NCBI GenBank assembly: GCA_051294375.1
Contig: CM119267.1
Coordinates: 24,110,111 to 24,174,110, forward strand
Source of the DNA: Paraspadella gotoi
Taxonomy: Eukaryota; Chaetognatha
Direction of reading: 5' to 3'
DNA length: 64,000 nucleotides
The notes below the pieces were generated by a model. The model was not told the origin of the DNA and did no database searches. It worked only from the letters and a program-made list of their open reading frames with translations. Positions 1 through 12,159 of this stretch are shown one piece after another. Position 1 is the stretch's first letter. The number at the start of each line of letters is the position of its first letter. The position numbers and the translations under genes were made by a program.

Positions 1-321
1 GGCTGCGTTGGGGAGATAGATAAGGGGAAAGATAGAAAGAGCATAGTGGAGCGTAGTAGAGCATAGTAGGGTAACGGAACTAAATATCAACCAGAATTCA
101 CTTTGTCTCCTCCAAAATAGGTATTTGAAAATATTTAACACTAGTTTTTAATTAAGGTAACTAGTTTTTCAAATAGAACACTATACAAGTGCAAAAATAA
201 CATACCCTGTACGAAGTCAGGGACAAGTTAGCTTATTAGCAGTATTAATGTTATACAAGAAACAGTGATCCAGTGATAAAACGAAACAACAACAACAACA
301 AAAACAACGAAATTTCCCGAC

Positions 322-678
322 CGGCTGCTGCGTCGCCGGCGGCGGCAGCAGCTTCCCGCAGGACGGATCGAGGACGACGTCGCGACCGAACATTTGAGAG
401 ACGGGGAAAGAGAGATCCGGGCGTACCTGAAAATAAGGGGGGAGGAAGGGGGGTGGAGGGAGAGAGGGAGGAGGAACAGGGCAGGGAAAAGAGGGCGAAG
501 GGACAGAGAAGGGAAGCGAGGGAAGCAGATAGAGAGGAAATCAAAGAGGAAAGGACGGAGAGAGGTAGGAAAAAAATAGGGATAGAGAAGAGGGAGAGGG
601 ATAGAGATAAGGATAAGGATAAAGATAGGAGAAAAGCAGAAAATAATAGAAAGGAAAGGAATGGAATTAATTTCAGTA

Positions 679-737
<59 letters not shown>

Positions 738-1821
738 ATTTGACCAACCGGAGTCTTGAAGAACTCGTTCGGCACTGGACACTTGTAGTCGAGCCAAAAA
801 TCGAACCGATCGATTGTCCCCTGGAATTTCTTGAAGTCGATCTCTTTGGCGTTGCCATTGACGACGGCGACCTTGTCCCTTTGCGTCCCGAAGAGATACT
901 TGGGCGAGTAGACGGGAAGAGGGTCTTTGACTTTCTATATAAATAGATAAGGGTTTATTTATATTATTATATTATATTATTATTTATATTTATAAATTCA
1001 TGTTGGAAAAAGATGATTTTATGCATTTTCGCTGAATGAACATTGTTCAGTCTGAAATAAATGATCATATTTGCCTTGATTGAAAGCTTCTTATTCTGTA
1101 AGAAGGATGAAGGCTTTAACTAAATATAGCCTGTCCAAAGTCAGAGGCAAGAAATGAGGCGCTCTCGGAAAAGAGTGCCTAGGAAGCGGTCACTGAAGGT
1201 CCGCAGCCCATACACCAGTTGGTGAAATGCCCCGCGCCCCGAGTATCACAGGCAATCCTCCCGTTGCCATAGCGTCACATTAAAGTTCTTGGTTTCCCTA
1301 CCGTTCAGCTCCACTGCTGCGGCTTTGCTATTTCGCCCAAGGCTTACAGACCATACATCTTGCTTGGTCGCCTCACCCCTTGTTCGAGCATGTAATCCGC
1401 ACGGTCCTTATCGTTGAGCTCAGCCTGAGACATGTTGTTGATCGCCATGTACCCGGGGAGCTTCAGTTGGTCTTCCTTTACCAATCTCTCTGGGAAAGAG
1501 AGAGAGAGTGAGAGAGTGAGAGGCAGACATAAAAGATGGGTAAAAGAGGGTTTTTATTCTGCAAAAAGTACTGAATTTCCTTCATTATTAATAAATAAAT
1601 TTATTTTATTTAAATATTTTTTATTAGCTACTTTTATCGCCTTTCTCACCTCTCCTGCTCTTGTACAGCGCTGCACAGATAAATATGTCCACCGGTTTAT
1701 CTCGAGGAATTTTCATGTCCAAATTTTTTTGAATTAATTTCGCTTGAAGATTTTGATTAGCGCCGTCGTACTTGAAATTGGCGGGCTTCATCCTTTGAGA
1801 ATCGATAAAAGAGTAAATGAA

Positions 1822-1853
<32 letters not shown>

Positions 1854-1989
1854 AAATAGGAATAAACAAATAAGATGAATAAAATAAATAAATAAATTAA
1901 ATAAATAAATAATAAATAAATAAATAAATAAATAAAAAATAAATAAATAAAATAAATAAATAAATAAATAAATAAATTAAAAAAAATAA

Positions 1990-2049
<60 letters not shown>

Positions 2050-2268
2050 AAATAAATAAATAATAATTAAATAAATAAATAAACAAAATAAAAAATAATA
2101 AATAAATAAATAAATAATAAATAAATAAATAAATAAATAAATAATAAAAAATAAATAAATAAATAAATAATAAATAAATAAATAAATAAATAAATAAAAA
2201 AAATAAATAAATAAATAAATAAATAAATAACAAATAAATTAATAAATAAAAATAAATAAATATAAATA

Positions 2269-2312
<44 letters not shown>

Positions 2313-2351
2313 ATAAATAAATAAAAATAAATAAATAAATAAATAAATATA

Positions 2352-2394
<43 letters not shown>

Positions 2395-3900
2395 ATTTAA
2401 AAAAAAAGAGAGAAAGGGAACCAAGGGGGAGAAAAATATAAAATAATTAACAAAAAAAATGACAGAACGAGAATTATTCTTATATACTATAAAGTCATGA
2501 ACCTAAATATTTAAAACAAAATATGAAAATAAAACTTAATGCCCAACAAACTTAACGATAACTCAATATACTTTTTGGTTTTGTTAATGACGACTCACTC
2601 ATAACCCTGTAGGTACAATTTGAACGGTTCCAGCTGTAAAATGAGCTCGGGGGTGTCCGGCGCGTTCTCATCGTCATAAATTGAAAATAAGGTCATTCCG
2701 GGAGCTGATGAACAAAAGAGCAAATCAAGTAAAGGACAGGATAATTAAAATTACAGAATAGTAAAATAGTAAAGTTTTGTCTAAAACTCAAGCAATGTTA
2801 AAAGATATCAATAAAAGTATAAAAGATAAAAGAATAAGGATATAAATCTTATACAGCACCTCCCTAGTAAATTAATTAGTCGTAAGAAAATACGAAACTG
2901 ACAAGTCAATTAATTTTAGATTTGATCGAACGATAAGGATAATGAAATCCATAATAACCATTTCTGCTGAACGGCATCCTAAATTGCCGGATTTTTATTA
3001 AATTTCTGAATTTTTTTTCACAAAATGATCGCGTCTTATTCACTGATTTTGTAAACGAAGTGATAGTTTTGTTTATTTATTTCAAAAGCTAACAGGACCT
3101 TTTTAACCTAACTTTACTATTTTCACACAAAAATATCATCAAACGACTTCGCGCGATTGGCTCAAATTTTTACATTTTAAATTGAAGTCTCTTTAAAAAA
3201 ATGGAGACCTGCGTGCGGAGCTGTTGAAGGTATGGTGACCGTGATTCGAAACACAAAAGATTTGTAAACTCGATTTTGTACTAAAAATAAAAAATAATAA
3301 TAAAATATCGATGTCAATTTCTATATTTCTTAGTCATTTTCGTATTTAAAAAAAAATGTATAATTCGATTGTGCCTTCATCTCGCATATCAATCCGTTCT
3401 CGCTCACATATTGTGTTGTAAAGATGCTCCCTCTATTTCTAAAAGACAACACTAACATCCCTCTCCCCATTGCATTATGAAAAGAATATAATTAAATTTA
3501 ATATATAGTAAAATATAATAAATTTTTATATTTATTTTTAAATTGAATTTTATAGTAAAACAATTGACTTGACTTGAACTGACCGGAAATGACTTGCCTG
3601 GACCTGAACTGACCCGACGCTACCTGACCTGACCTGACCCGACACTACTTGACCTGACCTGACCCGACGCTACCTGACCTAACCTAACCCGACCCAAAGC
3701 TACCAGAATAGACTTGACCTGACCCGACGCTACCTTACCAGACCCGACCTGAAGCTACCTGACCTGACCTGACCTGACCCGACTCTACCTGACCTGACCT
3801 CTGTCGGTGAAATAATCTTTTCCGTTAACGTAAAAATATCCATTTCCCTCGAATATCATTCCGCATTTTTTGGAGCCTGAAAATTTAAACATTGAGAAAC

Positions 3901-3981
<81 letters not shown>

Positions 3982-4645
3982 TCTCTCTCTCTCTCTTCTC
4001 ACCTTCAGCGGCTTGAAGTTACCTTCGACGATCTTTTAAACCTGTACAGCGCATCGCGATGTTTGATTATATCATATAATGATTGTAAATTTGTAATACT
4101 ACTTAAATTTCTATATTGACAGACTGACAGACAGATGAACACACCTACTATTTCGCACAGTTTAGTTTTGTATAGTTAGAAGCAATATACCTTTTGTTTA
4201 TTTTTTAAATATATTATAATACACAAGAACTGGCTTTTAATTTCAAGAAACCGCGTCGCGCTCTACTTTCTCTTCCTTCTCTCTTTTTTGCGTCTTCGAT
4301 GTCGTTGTTTCTGTCTTTGTTTTCCTTTTTGTTCTTCTTCTTCCTCTTTGTTTTTCTCCGTTTCCTCGTCCGTCCGCTTCACGAAGGATTTCTGTCGTTG
4401 TTGTTGTTGTTGTCGTGTTTCTTCTTCCACGAGATCAACGAGACTTTTAAAATCTTTTTGAATTTTTGCGACTTCGTTTGAAAGAAGACGATTTCGGGGG
4501 AAGGCTGGGGGGTGGGTAGATGGGTGGGTGGGTGGGTGGATGGATGGATATATGAATAGATACATGGATGGATGGACGGACTGACTCTCTTACCTTCTCC
4601 GAAACGTAAGAGAGCGAGCAACAGCAGAATAAGAGTCAACCGCAT
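322..4645 (-). CDS. Gene A: signal peptide, coiled-coil and lectin-like domain protein, 3' end outside window
   Basis: Unnamed family member rebuilt from paralogue comparison. Exons in transcript order: 4594-4645 (ATG, signal peptide [18 protein letters not shown], phase 1 end); coiled-coil exon ending at 4504 with a Q/E/K-rich stalk, whose donor I could not fix; 3799-3876 ([11 protein letters not shown], first strand of the lectin-like fold); 3209-3280 ([13 protein letters not shown]); 2599-2704 ([10 protein letters not shown]); 1650-1792 ([14 protein letters not shown]); 1377-1489 ([12 protein letters not shown]); 749-934 ([10 protein letters not shown], then GTIDRFDFW); 322-426 ([12 protein letters not shown]). 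Phases match from 3876 down to 322. Two exons that are separate in genes E and F are fused at 749-934. No transmembrane exon is seen, so the end probably lies left of base 1. Resemblance to laminin-G/ConA-like folds rests on the F-x-G-x-G start, YxGxQ and GTxxxFxxW motifs. Function unknown. Confidence 0.72.
680..740. repeat. (CT)n microsatellite
   Basis: Nearly pure CT dinucleotides adjoining the donor of the gene A exon 749-934. On the minus strand it lies at the start of the intron. Confidence 0.95.
1070..1280. repeat. Degenerate repeat B and inserted-element fragments
   Basis: The stretch 1075-1150 resembles 6010-6120 in the same orientation. The stretch 1160-1275 resembles the reverse of 6140-6260. 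So two parts of the composite element are present with one flipped. It lies in a gene A intron. Confidence 0.5.
1818..2400. repeat. (TAAA)n array, about 580 bp
   Basis: Tetranucleotide TAAA/AAAT with small interruptions, filling the intron of gene A between exons 1650-1792 and 2599-2704. Confidence 0.95.
3400..3475 (-). repeat. Dispersed repeat F copy (truncated)
   Basis: The minus strand matches the core of 61838-61910 and 63240-63310, including GGGAGCATCT and CAACACAA. Confidence 0.7.
3565..3800. repeat. GACCTGACC minisatellite
   Basis: Degenerate array built from CTGACCTGACC and CGACGCTACC. It runs up to the donor of gene A exon 3799-3876; the last unit supplies the GTCAGG of the splice site. 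Confidence 0.85.
3903..4000. repeat. (CT)n microsatellite
   Basis: Long CT tract with TTCTCT interruptions in a gene A intron, upstream of the [11 protein letters not shown] exon. Confidence 0.95.
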
Positions 4646-4865
4646 TTTTTGTAAAAAAAAACCTTTATTTTAAAAATAACTAAGACGTTTTTCTTTCGAG
4701 CGTCGGTACAAGAGGATGAAAAAAAGGTCATCTTGGAATCATAATAAATCGAGGTGATAATAAGATAATGTAATGTAATGTAATGTAATACAATGAGTAA
4801 AGTTTGAGCTAAAACAAACAATTTTGGCAAAAAAAATGAGGAACGAAATAATTCGACTGTTGAAT

Positions 4866-5305
4866 ACATTGATTGATTGATTGATTGATCGATTGATTGA
4901 TTGATTCAATGATTGAATGACTAATTGATTGATTATATAAATGAAAATAATGACTAACGATTTTTGTTCTTAAAGAAAAAATAAATCAAATGCATTTTTT
5001 TTCCAATCTTAATACAAAACCAAATCAAATGAAAAATTCGTGATGAAATAGTTTTCAGAGGTGAAATCGGAGATAACGAAGTTTGGAGATAACGAAGTTT
5101 GGAGATAACGAAGTTTGGAGATAACGAAGTTTGGAGATAACGAAGCGAGAGTCAGGAATTATCGTCGCTCGCCGACGTCCAGGCTGTGAATGGGTGAAAG
5201 GCTGTGAAAGGCTGTGAACCATCACGATTCACTTTCAATTTTCCTCGACCGGGACGTCCCAAGTTCGAGTCCCAGTAATCCCGGTCCCCATTGACATCAT
5301 CATGG

Positions 5306-5356
<51 letters not shown>

Positions 5357-5360
5357 AGAG
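4866..5360. repeat. Cluster of short tandem repeats between genes A and B
   Basis: Contains (GATT)n at 4866-4935, five near-exact 16 bp units of GGAGATAACGAAGTTT type at 5066-5147, and (ATC)n at 5297-5355. The reverse of the ATC tract reads as poly-Asp in one frame, which I treat as repeat-driven. This fills most of the A-B spacer. Confidence 0.9.
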
Positions 5361-5457
5361 AATAAAAATTTCTCAAAACTTAATCCGAACACCACATTAG
5401 GCAAATAAGATTTATAAACTAATTATTTAATTATTAATTAATTAATTAATTAATTAT

Positions 5458-8400
5458 TCACCTACCAAACGATATCCCATCCTCTTTTTCTTCTTCTTCT
5501 TCTACCTCCACCTCTTCCTCTTCCTCTCTTATTCCTCTTTCCTCTTCCACTTCTTCCACTTCTTCCTCCATCTCCTTCTTTCCTCTTTCCTCCACTTCTT
5601 CCTCCATCTCCTTCTTTCCTCTTTCCTCCACTTCTTCCTCCATCTCCTTTTCTCTTTCCTCCTCTTCTTCTTCTTTCTCTTCCTCCTCCTCCTCCTCCTC
5701 CTCCCCCTCTTCCTCCTGCGTCGGCGCCAACGAATAGTCGACCCTTCGGTTGTCGTTTTTGTTCGCCTTCTTCGTCGTCGTCTTCGTCGTCGTCGTCTTC
5801 GTCGTCGTCGTCTTCGTCTTCGTCTTCCCCTTCGTCCCTCTGATCGACGCTTCATTCGTCCTCCTTTTATTCCGGTTCAACGGCCACTGACTTTGTTGTT
5901 GTTGTTGTTGTTTAGAATGAGAAAAATAAAATATACAATTGAAACATTCTTAGAAATATTATGCCACTTTATTGATAGGGAAGCCAAGAACTCTGGGAGT
6001 GAATAAACGAGACTGTGAGAAAGTCTTGATTGAAAGCTTGAAGGGACCTGCTATGTCATTATCTTGTAAGAGTGACGGAGGCCTTAAACCACCAAAGCCT
6101 GTCCAAAGTCATGGGCACGATAGCTTATTTATAAAATGAAAGGATTATGGCAACAGCCGGGTTGCCTGTGATGCCCATTGGGATGGGGCATCTCACTGTT
6201 GGCTTTGGGGGCTTCCGACCGTCAGTGACGCCTCCAGTCACTGGCGCGGTTACCCTAGGACGGTCTCGTTTTGCCAACGCAGAGGGAAGTCGTTAGGATT
6301 GTGTATGGAACACTACGCCTGGGATGGTGTGTTCCCCCTCTGAGCCAATGGATTTGGCAGAAGGATGGTGGACGTGAGGCGTTGTGAATATACCGCCACA
6401 GGATAATCTTTATATTGGTTGTACCAATTTCATAACATTTGACAACTAATTTTTTTTATGAGCCTGAAGCGAGCAAAACCCAGGTTTACTCCGCCTCATG
6501 ATGATCAGGCATCGCTTTCATTTCTCAACTTCCTTAACTGATTTGGTGGAAGCGTCAGAAAAAGTTCCAAGGCTATTATTAGTAACGAAATTCCGTCTTC
6601 AGTCCAATAAGCGCCTTGTTTTCATCCATTCTTTCTCTACTTCTCTCCATTGTTTGTTATTATTCCTGCTTTTCTCCCTCTCTCCCTCCCTCTCCCTCAC
6701 CTTCTATTCTCATTAGCTCCTTCCTCTCCCACTGCACGTCTTCCTCTCCCTCCCCCCCACTCCCTCTCTCCTCACACTTCTTTTCTCAAAAGCTCCTTCC
6801 TCTCCCACTGCCTCTTCTCTTCCTCTCTCTCTCCCTCCCCCACTCCTCTCCCTCACCTTCTATTCTCAATTTCCTCCTTCCTCTCCCTCTCCCTTTCCTC
6901 TCTCTCTCTCTCTCCCTGCTCCCCACTCCCTCTCCTCACCTTCTATTCTCAAAAGCTGCCCTTCCTCTCCCACTACCCTCTCCCCTCACCTTCTATCTCA
7001 TTTCCTCCTTCCTCTCCCACTGCTCTCCTCTCTCTCTTCTCCCTCCCCACTCCCCTCTCCCTCACCTTACTAATTCTCAAGCTCCTTCCTCTCCCCACTG
7101 CCTCTTCCTCTCCTCCCCAGTCCCTCACCTTCTATTCTCATTTCCTCCTTCCTTCTCCCACTGCCTCTTCTCTCTTCTCCCTCCCCCACTCTCTCTCCTC
7201 CTCACCTTCTATTCCTCATTAGCTCCGTTCCTCTCCCACTGCCTCTTCCTCTTTCTCTCCCTCCCCACTCCTCTCCCTCACCGTTCTATTCTCATTAGCT
7301 CCTTCCTCTCCTCTCCCTCTCCTCTCTCTCTCCCTCCCCACTCCTCTCCCTCACCTTCTATTCTCATTAGCTCCTTCCTCTTCCACTGCCTCTTCTCTCC
7401 TCCCCACTCCCTCTCCCTCACCTTCTATTCTCATTAGCTTCCTTCCTCTCCCTCTCCCTCTCCTCTCTTCTCTCTCCTCCACCCACTCCGCTCTCCCTTC
7501 ACCTTCTATTCTCATTAGCTCTCCTCTTCCACTGCTCTTTCTCTCCCTCCCCCACTCCTCTTCCTCCCTTCTATTTCTCATTAGGTCCCTCCTCTCCTCT
7601 CCCTCTCCCTCTCCCCCACTCCCTCTCGCCTCTATTTCTCATTTCCTCCTTCCTCTCCACTGCCTCTCCCTCTTCTCCACTCCCTCTCCCTCACCTTCTA
7701 TTCTCATTAGCTCCTTCCTCTCCTCTCGCCCTCTTCCGCCCCTTTCGCCGCCTCCCTCGTCCTGTTTCCTCTTATAAATATAAAGGGCGACGACGACGAC
7801 GGCGACGACGATGACGACGATGATGAGGATGCAGAAAATGCCGCAGCCGCCGGCGGCGTCGCCTCCTTCTCCTTCTGCGCCTCCTCCGTTTCCGGTCCCG
7901 TTTCCCTTCGATCCGCCGCTCCCGCCTTTTCCGCCTTTCCGGCCATTTTTGCCGCCGCCGGCGCCGGAACCCTGGCGGAGAAAAAAGGAGCGAAAGGGGT
8001 GGGGGGAGAGGCGTCACAAGCTCTGGGTTAAAAAAGGTTAGGCATTAAGATTAGGGATTAAGATTAGGGATTAAGGTTAGGGATTAAGGTTAGGGATTAA
8101 GGTTTGGTATTAAGGTTAGGGATTAAGATTAGGGATTAAAATTAGGGATTAAGATTAGGTATTAAGGTTAGGGATTGAGGTTGGGGATTAAGGTTAGGGA
8201 TTAAGGTTAGGTATTAAAGTTAGGGATTAAGGTTAGGGATTAAGGTTAGGGACTTGGTTTATGATTAGCGTTTAAGGTTAGAGCTTAGGGTTAGAAATTA
8301 GGGATGAAGGTTTATGGTTAGGATTAGGATTAAGTTAGGATTAGGATTCAGGATTAGGTTAGGATTAGGGATTAATGTTACTGTGGGATTATTGTGAAAA

Positions 8401-9225
8401 AAAAGGAAATATCTTGCTATACTTAATTTAATGATAGGAAATCTTATACGACGTTCCGATTAATAAAACCTTAAATACACATCATTATCATGAATTATCA
8501 TATTCTTTCCTTCGACACAGATCACGTGATATCATACATAATTACATTTTTAGGTTTTTTTATAACTTACCATCTTATTTTACAATCCCCGCCGCACTTC
8601 TCCACATCAACCCTTCTATTTCCTTACCCCTTTCCCCTTTAAACAGTCCCTTACCCCGCCATGGCTTGAATGCTTGTGTCTTCCGATGATTGTCCCGCAA
8701 GTTCCAGGCGCGTCGATTCCATCCATGATCTTTAGTTCGGGGACCGGAAATTTGAGGTTGGGCGTCTTGCCCTGGAACGAAGCATAAGAGAAAAGATTTA
8801 TTATCCACTTTCTTTTTTCATTCATTCATTCATTCATTCATTCATTNNNNNNNNNNNNNNNNNNNNNNNNAATTCATTCATTCATCTCCTTTCTCGTGCT
8901 TTCCCGCCTTTCCTCTCCTTCTTCCTCTCTCTCCCTCCCCCTCTTCCTACTGTCCCTCTTCCACTCCCTCTCCCTCCCCTCCTTCTCCCCCTCTCCCTCT
9001 CCTTCTCACCGTGAACTTCTTCAACGAGAATTCCTGCATGAAGTCAGGATTAAGCCACGTGACGACGCTGTCTAAACTTCCAAAGAACGGCGCCGATGGA
9101 AACGTCCTTTTGACGCCGGAGANNNNNNNNNNNNNNNNNNNNNNNNNCTAGGACGTGCGCGCGTCGATTGGGTGCCGAAGTAGTAGATTTGGGCTTCCGA
9201 GACTTGCGTGGGGATCCTCCGGTTT
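5458..9225 (-). CDS. Gene B, 3' exons: lectin-like domain end, transmembrane helix, acidic tail
   Basis: Exons in transcript order: 9010-9225 (IYYFGTQ, then GSLDSVVTWLNPDF; interrupted by Ns at 9123-9147); 8655-8771 (TPNLKFPVPELKIMDG, then GTCG; phase 0 at both ends); about 7695-7971 (Gly/Lys-rich linker, juxtamembrane GGCGIFCIL, a helix of Ile/Val/Ala, then YIYKRKQDE); 5458-5886 (tail with LNRNKRR, Thr/Lys repeats and a long Glu-rich end). The helix frame has no start codon of its own and is seen only by translating from the acceptor near 7972. There are two problems: the reading frame shifts by one base near 9188, between the SLGSP and YYFGTQ motifs, and the donor of the helix exon does not match the tail exon in phase. 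Both could be draft-sequence indels or decay. The tail resembles those of genes E, G and H. Confidence 0.62.
5935..6450 (-). repeat. Dispersed repeat B, copy interrupted by a second element
   Basis: The minus strand starts ATGAAATTGGTACAACCAAT near 6450 and ends in the segment matched at 30660-30840. Between these parts lies an insert (about 6130-6410), part of which matches 43730-43910. The other copies show the uninterrupted form. Confidence 0.75.
6650..7694. repeat. CT-rich minisatellite, unit about 80-90 bp, derived from an exon end
   Basis: Roughly a dozen imperfect units with the shared core CACCTTCTATTCTCATTAGC followed by CTCC/CCTCTC tracts. The last unit (7690-7715) is the downstream end of the gene B transmembrane exon with its donor. 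In one minus-strand frame the core reads GANENRR, like the Asn/Arg motif of the family tails. It lies between the membrane and tail exons of gene B. Confidence 0.75.
8037..8385. repeat. TTAGGGATTAAGG minisatellite
   Basis: Degenerate array of TTAGGGATTAAGG-like units with telomere-like TTAGGG cores. Internal, not terminal, so not evidence of a chromosome end. Confidence 0.85.
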
Positions 9226-9375
9226 CTGAATGGGGAGGAAGGGCAATGGCAATGAATGGTCTCATTGGGGAGTTGACTCTCTCTCTCTCTCTTCTCTCCC
9301 TCTCTCTCTCATCTCTCTCTCTCTCTCGTCTCTCTCTCTCTCTCAGCTCTCTCTTTCCTTTGTCTGCTTTCTCAC

Positions 9376-11523
9376 CTTCTGTTTGATGAAGGAAAATCCG
9401 TGCGAAGTTTTGTTGTGATTCATTCTCACGTACATGAGCGTAGCCTGTGAGATCGTTGGGTCGCTCCTCCCTCGTGTGAAAGGTAAGTGGGAGAAATACG
9501 GTGTAGTGATTGAACTTTCCTCTCTCTTCATTTTTTGCTTCTCTTTCTCTTCTCTTCCTCCCGCATTATGTCTTTTTCTTCGCGTTCCTCCCTGCCGCCA
9601 GCCATCCTCTCTTTCCTCTCTCTCTCTCGTCTCCTCTCTCCTCCTCCACTCTCTCTCCTCTCGTCTGCTCTCTATCTCCATCTCTTCTATCTCTCTCTGC
9701 TATTTCTTCTCTTCTCTCTCTCTCTCTTCTCTCTCTCTCCTCTCTCTCTCTCTTCTTCTCTCTCTCTCACACACGACACTCAACTCCTGTCAGAAAAAAA
9801 GTGAAGATATATAGTGAGTTTCGGGTCTTTTTCTTCAATGGAATTCGAACACGAGAAGTGAGCCTTGTGATCGTGACTTCCTTCAGACTCTGAAAGAAAG
9901 TAGAAAAAAGAACAGTTAAGACAAACGAAAAAACAGACAGACCATATGGATCAAACATGACAGCCAACAGTTAAAAAGATAGAAACAACTAACAAGTTGT
10001 CGCCCATGAAGTAAAGGATGAAGAAGCGCGACAAAGAAAGACTAGAACAAAAGCAGAGACAGACAGAGACAGATCACTTGTCGCATGAAAGTAAAGGATG
10101 AAGAGCGCGACAAGTAGACTAAACAAAGACAGAGACAGATGAGAGACAGATCACTGGTTGTCGCCCATAGAAGTAAAGATGAAGAGCGCGACAAGTAGAC
10201 TAAAACAAAGAACAGCGACAGACAGAGACAGATCATTTGTCGCCCATGAAGTAAAGGATGAAGAGCGCAACAAGTAGATCTAAAAACAAAGACAGAGACA
10301 TATCCTTGTTGCCTCATGAAGTAAAAAGTGTAAAAGGGCGAGACCTGTGAACGAGGACTTCTGGTCCTTGAATCCATTTCCGTCGTCATAGACCAGAAAG
10401 ATTGAAACAGGCGTCTCTGCGGAAATGGAGGGTGGTGTCTCTGGCTCATGGTTTCTCTCTCTCGACTCTTTCTTTATTATCTCTTCTCTGTCTCCTCTCT
10501 CTCTCAACTTTTCTTTCCCTTTTTCAACAACGTGATCTCATAATCTATCACGAATCCCGCGTATCGTTTTCCCACCGACGGCTTCGAAACACTACGATCT
10601 CTCGCGTGTCCGCCCGCTGCCGTCGAAGGTAATCAACGGCAATCGATGGAGAAAGCTAAAAGGTAAGGAGTGCGGGTGAGGAAGAGGGGGGGGAGTGAAA
10701 CGCAGTGAGAAAAAAAGGGGTGAGGAAAGAAGGGTAATTATTAGTGAAAAAGTTGGGGCGGCCAAGCTACAATCTATCTGCTCTCTCTCCTCTCTCTCTA
10801 TTACTCTATCTCACCTTCGCTTTCTCTCTCCTACCTCCCATCCACAACCCCCATTCTCTCTCCCTCTTCTTCCCCTCCCTCTCCTCCCAAATTACGTGGC
10901 ATCAGTAGTGGTGGGTGGCTTCACTCTTCGCCGCTTTTTTTGTCTCCACTCCTCGCCAACCGGTTTTCGCTTCTCATCCTCTTCCTTCCGCTTCTCCATG
11001 TTTCGAATTTTCGCTTTCTCATTCATTAAATTTCTGCGCTTTCTTTACGACCTCTGCTCCCTAGTTTCTGATTCTGCTCTCTCTTCTCTCCATCGCTTCT
11101 CGATTGTCCGCTGCAATCGTCTTCTCATGCCTCGATCGATCGCTCTCTTCGTCCTTCATCTCCATCGCGCTCCAAATGGCTCGTCGCCCTGCGTCTCGAT
11201 GCTTCGAGAATTTTTCTCCTCTGGTTAACGACCGCTTCTCACGACGAAGATTCGAAAGCGGCAAGGAGCGGGAGGTTCGTCTGAGATGTTGTCGTCGTTT
11301 GTTTGGAAAGAGGAACTTGTGGGAGGAAGAAGGAAAAAGGAAGACAGAAATTAAAAGAAGGGAAACAAGGATTAAGAGGTGGAAAAAGGAAACTTAACAA
11401 AAAGATAATATTGAATAAATATAGGGACGGACAGACGGACTTACCTCCACTCGACATTGGCAAAAAGAGACGACGACCGAAAATAATACAACAAAACAAA
11501 CCAGCGAGAAGGAATTCCGATGC
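9376..11523 (-). CDS. Gene B, 5' exons (left copy of tandem duplication, frame damaged)
   Basis: These exons continue gene B upstream and are the left copy of 15324-17178. In transcript order: signal-peptide exon about 11444-11523, coiled-coil exon about 10890-11230, first lectin-like exon about 10520-10650, VYDD exon about 10330-10430 (TPVSIFLVYDDGNGFKDQK reads in phase here), exon about 9785-9893, exon 9376-9470. Compared with the right copy, the ATG of the signal peptide reads AAG, the acceptor CACAG of the last exon is broken, and single-base insertions shift the coiled-coil frame. At the VYDD exon, however, this copy is open and the right copy is shifted. The gene product may therefore be intact in the animal and damaged only in the assembly, or this copy may be decaying. 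A five-fold repeat of about 73 bp sits on the exon/intron edge near 10000-10320. Confidence 0.5.
9985..10320. repeat. 73 bp minisatellite amplifying an exon/intron boundary
   Basis: About five units, each containing on the minus strand TTCATGGGCGACAAGTGATC followed by intron sequence. The unit thus carries the last codons of the VYDD exon (FMGDK) and its 5' splice site. The right duplication copy has two units (15935-16025). Confidence 0.75.
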
Positions 11524-11579
11524 TTATTTTCTTTCCATCTTCTTTCTAAACCGTAAACGAAGATTAAGGTAAACCAGAT

Positions 11580-12159
11580 TTTTTTCTCTTAAGATTCAGA
11601 ATTAAAAATGGAAATCGAGTTTGAAAGTGTAATGAAAGCGAACGAAGTCGGCTTCGTCATATTGATGACTGTTATCTTCCACGCGACAGTGATCACGAAT
11701 ACAATGGCATCATCAAAGAAAGACACTTGACATATAAATCTTTAAATTTAAATACATGATTAATTTTATTTGAAAAGAGAAAAAACATAAAAAAATGTCA
11801 AAACTAATAATAATTTGGGATATTTAAAAATTAAAATAAAATGGATAAAAAATAAAATAAATATGTATATGAAATAATAAATAATAATAATATCACAATA
11901 ATTTTCCAATTTTAACAACCGATAAGCATGAAAAGTTTGATTTTCTAACAATTTTTTTTATATCACTAGTCGCGACAGCAAAAAAGAAAAATCTACAGTT
12001 CACTCACACTTTTCGTTAATTGTTTTTTTTTCCAGATTGACGTCTGACTTTAATGCAAAACAATCTGTGGACATTAACTAAACTGAAATGTAAACAAACA
12101 CAAAAATGTCTTCTCGAAAAATAAAGACGTCGAATCCTGTCGATTCTGAAAGTTAGGGT
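11580..12159. other. Spacer upstream of gene B, duplicated at 17200-17790
   Basis: AT-rich sequence between the signal-peptide exon of gene B and the tail of fragment C. It should hold the promoter of gene B if the copy is real. I see no feature I can support beyond its near identity with 17200-17790. Confidence 0.4.

Noticed and set aside
273-743. Open frame of 156 residues on the plus strand
   Set aside because: It runs through CT/GA repeats and the reverse of gene A exon 322-426; the minus-strand exon carries the family motifs.
1757-2424. Long frames rich in Leu/Phe/Ile/Tyr
   Set aside because: Produced by the (TAAA)n array; no codon structure.
5152-5376. Poly-Asp frame upstream of gene A
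   Set aside because: Read from (ATC)n; no acceptor fits and phases do not join the g
6616-7437. 273-residue Ser/Leu/Pro frame on the plus strand
   Set aside because: CT-rich minisatellite translated; no start context, splice sites or homology.
8037-8385. Telomere
   Set aside because: TTAGGG-like units are degenerate, interstitial, and occur in several places with genes on both sides.
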